Positions 6,584-8,809 of a stretch of 8,809 bases of DNA are shown one piece after another (position 1 is the first letter of the stretch; each line of letters starts with the position of its first letter). Both the position numbers and the translations under genes were made by a program. The DNA is from an uncultured Oscillibacter sp. (GTDB lineage Bacteria > Bacillota > Clostridia > Oscillospirales > Oscillospiraceae), in the NCBI GenBank assembly GCA_902490355.1, contig CABUDN010000113.1:1-8809 (forward strand), given 5' to 3'. The notes below the pieces were generated by a model. That model searched no databases, was not told the origin of the DNA, and saw nothing but the letters and a program-made list of their open reading frames with translations.

Positions 6584-6973
6584 ATGGAAAACTTTTCTGT
6601 TCCGGAATACCGTTTTGTGTTGAGGCTGGATGGCCGGATTGTGGGATGGTTCCGGGAAGTTGCGGGTTTGGATAATATTATGTGTATTGGACACCGGTGC
6701 TTCGTTGGCGTGAGCGGGGATTTGACGTGCAAACGGGGCAGATTGGACGCCGAGCTCTTCGCGGACTGGGATTTTAATGAGAGCTGGGTAGTCCACCGCA
6801 AAATGATTACTATCGAACTGACAGATGAAACGGGATGCGCCGTAATGACCTGGGAAGTGACCAATGCCTGGATGAAAAAGGCAACGTTGTCACAGTCCCC
6901 CGCAGAGCCGGGAGAGGTTTCCCTGGAACAGATGGTACTGGCTCATGAAAGGATTACAGCTAAGCGGAATTAA
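6584..6973 (+). CDS. gp19-family tail-tube-like protein, solitary
   Basis: The 129-residue product matches the T4 gp19 / contractile-injection tube pattern (PF06841). It has an early strand YRFVLRLDGRIVGWFREVAGLDN, corresponding to the family's FxVxIdGxxxxxFsEVsGLd; a central LTCKRG; then HRKMITIELTDETG, MTWEVTNAWMKK (family WxxxnAWP) and a C-terminal VSLEQMVLAHERIT (family EsLelaHEGl). There is no signal peptide or membrane segment, so it is made in the cytoplasm. It is shorter than usual (about 140-150), mainly because the loop between GLDN and CKRG is about 12 residues shorter. AGGAG (6571-6575) lies 8 bases before the ATG. It is 24 bases downstream of the SLH gene, presumably co-transcribed, and ends at a strong terminator. 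No sheath, baseplate or spike gene is present. Fold assignment is fairly sure; function here is unknown. Confidence 0.82.
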   Translation: MENFSVPEYRFVLRLDGRIVGWFREVAGLDNIMCIGHRCFVGVSGDLTCKRGRLDAELFADWDFNESWVVHRKMITIELTDETGCAVMTWEVTNAWMKKATLSQSPAEPGEVSLEQMVLAHERITAKRN

Positions 6974-6975
6974 TC

Positions 6976-7015
6976 AAAAAAGAAACCGGAGGCTCTTGCC
7001 TCCGGTTTCTTTTTT
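6976..7015. terminator. Bidirectional terminator between tail-tube gene and integrase
   Basis: A 17-bp perfect stem (6976-6992 with 6999-7015, core GAAACCGGAGG) surrounds a CTCTTG loop, with an A run on the left and a T run on the right. It therefore serves the plus-strand operon, whose last stop codon is at 6971-6973, and the convergent integrase, whose stop codon is at 7030-7032. It is also the most likely zone of the mobile-element boundary. Confidence 0.95.
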
Positions 7016-7029
7016 CCTCCCGGAACAGT

Positions 7030-8322
7030 TCAGGATTCTCGCCCCAGCATCTGCTCCAGGGAATCCGACGCTTGGCGGTCATTTTCCCGCAGGGCATGGG
7101 TATAAATGTCCATGGTGGTGGAGGTTTGGGCATGACCCAGCCGGGCGGAGACGGTTTTGACATCCTGATGGGCGCTGATGAGCAGCGTGGCGGAGGTGTG
7201 CCGCAGGCCGTGGAAGGGGATCATGGGCAGCGGCGCATCGGGATGGCACTGGTTATACTGTCCGATCAGCGTCTGCAAGGTGTGGTAGGGGGTGGCATAG
7301 TGCATCATGCGGCCGTTTTCCTGGGTGAAAATCCATTCTTCCGTCCCCTGCCAATACTCCCCCACCTGGGTGCGGTAGGCAGCCTGGGCCTGGCGCAGCT
7401 GCTCCAGCCGCTCCGTCAGGGAGTGGGGGATGGTCACCACCCGGCGGGAGCTCTTGGTCTTGGGGGCTTTGATGAGAATCTTTCCCTTGACCGGCGAGGC
7501 GGACTTGGTAATGGACACCGTGTCCTGGTCAAAGTCGATGTCGGCCCAGGTGAGAGCCAGGATCTCCCCCTTGCGCATGCCGGTGTAGATGGCCAGCTCC
7601 AGCAGCACCTGGATCTGAAGCGGCGTTTCCCGGCCGCACACATAGGGCCCCACCCGGTAAGGTTTCCCGGTGTCGTCGATCCGCTGGTGACCGGCTACCT
7701 CCCAAGTGTGTTCCTGGTGGAGAAAGGCCAGAAAGGCGTGGGTCTGCTCCGGAGTGAAGAACTTGATCTGCTCGGCGGTGTCCCGGACGGCAGGGAGCTT
7801 CACGGCACTGCAAGGGTTGCGGTCCAGAATTTCCCACTCCACGGCGGTGCGGAGCATGGAGGAAAGGACTACGTGGGTCTTGTGGATGGAGGCGGGGCGG
7901 TAGCCGCCCTTCTTGCCGTCCTGGCGGGCCCCGTCCCGGGTCAGGGAGAGGTAGAAGGCGTTGAGATGATGGGGCTTGATCTCCGAGAGCTTCCGGTGGC
8001 CCAGGGCGGGCAGGATTTTGACCTCCAGCTCGTAGCGGTACTTTTCCAGCGTCCCGGCCTCCAGATGGACCTGGGCGTACTCCGTGAGCCACCGTTGGGC
8101 AAATTCCTGGAGAGTGGTCTTTTCACCGGCCAGGACCTGACCGTTTTTCACCCGCTGCTCAAAGGCAAAGGCGAAAGCCTGCACAGCCTTTTCCAGTTTC
8201 TTGGGAGAGAGATTGGGCTCCGGGGTGAAGGTGGCGGTCTGAAGGAGCTTCTTGCCCCGGATGTCGTAGCCGCAGGAGACGGTGACGCGGTAGCTGCTGC
8301 CCCGCTTTTGAATACTTGCCAT
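7030..8322 (-). CDS. int: Tyrosine recombinase / site-specific integrase
   Basis: The 430-residue product catalyses integration and excision of a mobile element by strand exchange through a 3'-phosphotyrosine link. Residues 1-60 form an arm-site-binding domain of the AP2-like type (SIQKRGSSYRVTVSCGYD). Residues 68-170 form the SAM-like core-binding domain (TTLQEFAQRWLTEYA to LDRNPC). Residues 185-430 form the catalytic domain with a full active site: Arg250 in TGMRKGEIL, a beta-hairpin Lys (288 or 290) in APKTKSSRR, His371 and Arg374 in HGLRH, His397 in LGHAQ and nucleophile Tyr407 in DIYTH. Length is normal for Bacillota ICE and prophage integrases. AAAGGA lies about 8 bases before the ATG at 8322. 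The gene is downstream of an excisionase-like gene on the same strand, as in Tn916-type modules, and appears intact. Confidence 0.97.
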   Translation of the reverse strand: MASIQKRGSSYRVTVSCGYDIRGKKLLQTATFTPEPNLSPKKLEKAVQAFAFAFEQRVKNGQVLAGEKTTLQEFAQRWLTEYAQVHLEAGTLEKYRYELEVKILPALGHRKLSEIKPHHLNAFYLSLTRDGARQDGKKGGYRPASIHKTHVVLSSMLRTAVEWEILDRNPCSAVKLPAVRDTAEQIKFFTPEQTHAFLAFLHQEHTWEVAGHQRIDDTGKPYRVGPYVCGRETPLQIQVLLELAIYTGMRKGEILALTWADIDFDQDTVSITKSASPVKGKILIKAPKTKSSRRVVTIPHSLTERLEQLRQAQAAYRTQVGEYWQGTEEWIFTQENGRMMHYATPYHTLQTLIGQYNQCHPDAPLPMIPFHGLRHTSATLLISAHQDVKTVSARLGHAQTSTTMDIYTHALRENDRQASDSLEQMLGRES

Positions 8323-8341
8323 GGAAATCGTCCTTTCTGAT

Positions 8342-8378
8342 CAAAAAGTTGGCGCCGGAGAACCACATCTCCGGCGCC
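8342..8378 (-). terminator. Intergenic terminator between excisionase-like gene and integrase
   Basis: GGCGCCGGAGA (8351-8361) pairs perfectly with TCTCCGGCGCC (8368-8378) around ACCACA. Reading the minus strand, the 11-bp GC-rich stem is followed by AACTTTTTGA, a usable U tract. It lies after the stop of the small gene (8385-8387) and before the integrase RBS. Integrase expression must therefore come from read-through, antitermination or a promoter I cannot identify in this short gap. Confidence 0.8.
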
Positions 8379-8384
8379 GTTTGC

Positions 8385-8597
8385 TTACTGGGCCTGGGGC
8401 ATCGGTTCCCCGGTGAGGACGCGGACTGCGTTGGCGTAGGAGATGAGGGCGCGGTTGCCGGTAAAGACAGCGGGCAGCAGTCCCTGTTTGACCCAGATGC
8501 GCAGGGCGTATTCGCTGACATGGAAGCCCTCCTGGAGCAGGCGGGAGTGGATCTGGGGGATGGTGCCGACTTCGCAATGAGATTGAGTGGTAAACAT
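8385..8597 (-). CDS. Small HTH / excisionase-like protein
   Basis: The 70-residue product has a central helix-rich core: IPQIHSRLLQEGFHVSEYALRIWV, then KQGLLPAVFTGNRALISYANAVRVLTG. The pattern (helix, turn, helix, R-x-W-x-x-QGLLP, a short beta-wing with N-R, then a final helix) matches winged-helix MerR/AlpA/Xis-type DNA binders, where the step IRxWIKxGxLPAxKxGxxxxI is typical. Its position directly upstream of an integrase on the same strand supports a role as excisionase or directionality factor, controlling excision at the attachment sites. The start at 8597 has a strong AGGAGG about 11 bases upstream. The family name is not certain; a transcriptional regulator of the same element is the alternative. 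Confidence 0.75.
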   Translation of the reverse strand: MFTTQSHCEVGTIPQIHSRLLQEGFHVSEYALRIWVKQGLLPAVFTGNRALISYANAVRVLTGEPMPQAQ

Positions 8598-8685
8598 AAT
8601 ATTTTTTCCTCCTGTTATTTAAAAATTTGAAATGTGCTGAATATCAAAGATCGGATGAAAAAATGGTTGAAAACAGAATGTAAAA

Positions 8686-8713
8686 ATGATAAAATTCGTG
8701 CATAAACTGTCAA
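8686..8713 (-). promoter_or_regulatory. SigA-type promoter of the excisionase-integrase module
   Basis: On the minus strand, TTGACA (8713-8708) and TATCAT (8691-8686) are separated by 16 bases. The predicted transcript starts near 8679, giving a leader of about 80 AT-rich bases before the ATG at 8597. TGACAG occurs twice here, spaced 13 bases, one copy overlapping the -35, which could be a regulator site. No other gene lies in 8598-8722. Confidence 0.7.
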
Positions 8714-8722
8714 CTAAATCTG

Positions 8723-8809
8723 TCAGTAGGAGCGGGCAGTCTGCCGGAGGGCCTGCATCTTCGTCAGGTTAAACAAATCACTACGAAGATACATCTTCAT
8801 CCACAAGAT
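8723..8809 (-). CDS. 3' end of a minus-strand reading frame, unidentified
   Basis: From the window edge the minus strand is open for 28 codons to TGA at 8723-8725, reading KMYLRSDLFNLTKMQALRQ near its end, which looks like a basic, helical C-terminal tail. It would belong to the same element as the integrase and is followed 10 bases later by the -35 of the excisionase-like gene. An open frame of this length can occur by chance, and an internal ATG could make it a very short ORF. No family can be named. Confidence 0.35.
   Translation of the reverse strand: MLWMKMYLRSDLFNLTKMQALRQTARSY
8756..8798. repeat. Clustered inverted ATCTTC repeats
   Basis: ATCTTCGT (8757-8764) is inverted perfectly as ACGAAGAT (8783-8790), and GAAGATACATCTTC (8785-8798) is a 12-base palindrome with a 2-base centre. 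Three related half-sites in about 40 bases near an integrase could be arm-type or regulator binding sites. They also fall within the possible coding tail at 8723-8809, so this is tentative. Confidence 0.3.

Noticed and set aside
6584..6973. Tail-tube-like gene as part of the integrated element
   Set aside because: It is on the opposite strand, separated by a bidirectional terminator from the integrase, and spaced like an operon with the SLH gene; it fits the host side of the boundary better.
7072..8340. 422-codon open frame on the plus strand opposite the integrase
   Set aside because: It is antisense to an integrase with a complete active site; the product is Gly/Val/Leu low-complexity with no RBS or family features.

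Overview
The window looks like chromosomal DNA of a gut-type Bacillota, most likely class Clostridia (Oscillospiraceae/Lachnospiraceae-like). Supporting signs are the AGGAGG-type ribosome binding sites, near-consensus SigA promoters, a lipobox lipoprotein, a surface protein with three C-terminal SLH domains and an InlB-type repeat, and moderately high GC. Species cannot be told from sequence alone.

Left part (1-2180). A 5'-truncated amidohydrolase remnant lies on the minus strand (204-~640) and ends abruptly at a strong hairpin (660-688). A short gene-free stretch then holds a very good promoter (824-851) for a monocistronic lipoprotein gene (916-1554), closed by a textbook terminator (1598-1624). 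After it comes what appears to be a frameshifted membrane-protein gene (about 1665-2116) with its own hairpin terminator (2128-2176). This part therefore combines one intact gene with two decaying ones.

Middle (2180-7015). A putative promoter with an overlapping dyad and a clear Shine-Dalgarno precede a 1402-residue secreted, SLH-anchored surface protein (2351-6559). Its architecture is: signal peptide, Cys-rich motif, glycine-rich beta-helix repeats, Ig/FnIII-like modules, a second beta-helix-like domain, 68-residue Gly/Thr/Pro repeats, InlB B-repeat, Ser/Gly linker, 3x SLH. Only 24 bases downstream, with its own good RBS, is a small protein (6584-6973) that reads as a gp19-family contractile-tail tube protein. 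No sheath, baseplate, spike or ATPase gene is visible. A 17-bp-stem bidirectional terminator (6976-7015) closes the pair. This coupling of a surface protein with a lone tail-tube-like protein is the most unusual feature of the window.

Right part (7016-8809). The left end of an integrated mobile element is visible on the minus strand: a complete tyrosine recombinase (7030-8322), a small excisionase/HTH-like gene upstream of it (8385-8597), an intergenic terminator between the two (8342-8378), a SigA-type promoter (8686-8713), and the last 28 codons of a further minus-strand reading frame running off the window (8723-8809). The integrase stop codon is 14 bases from the terminator of the tail-tube gene, so the element boundary probably lies in or very near that terminator and the rest of the element extends rightwards.
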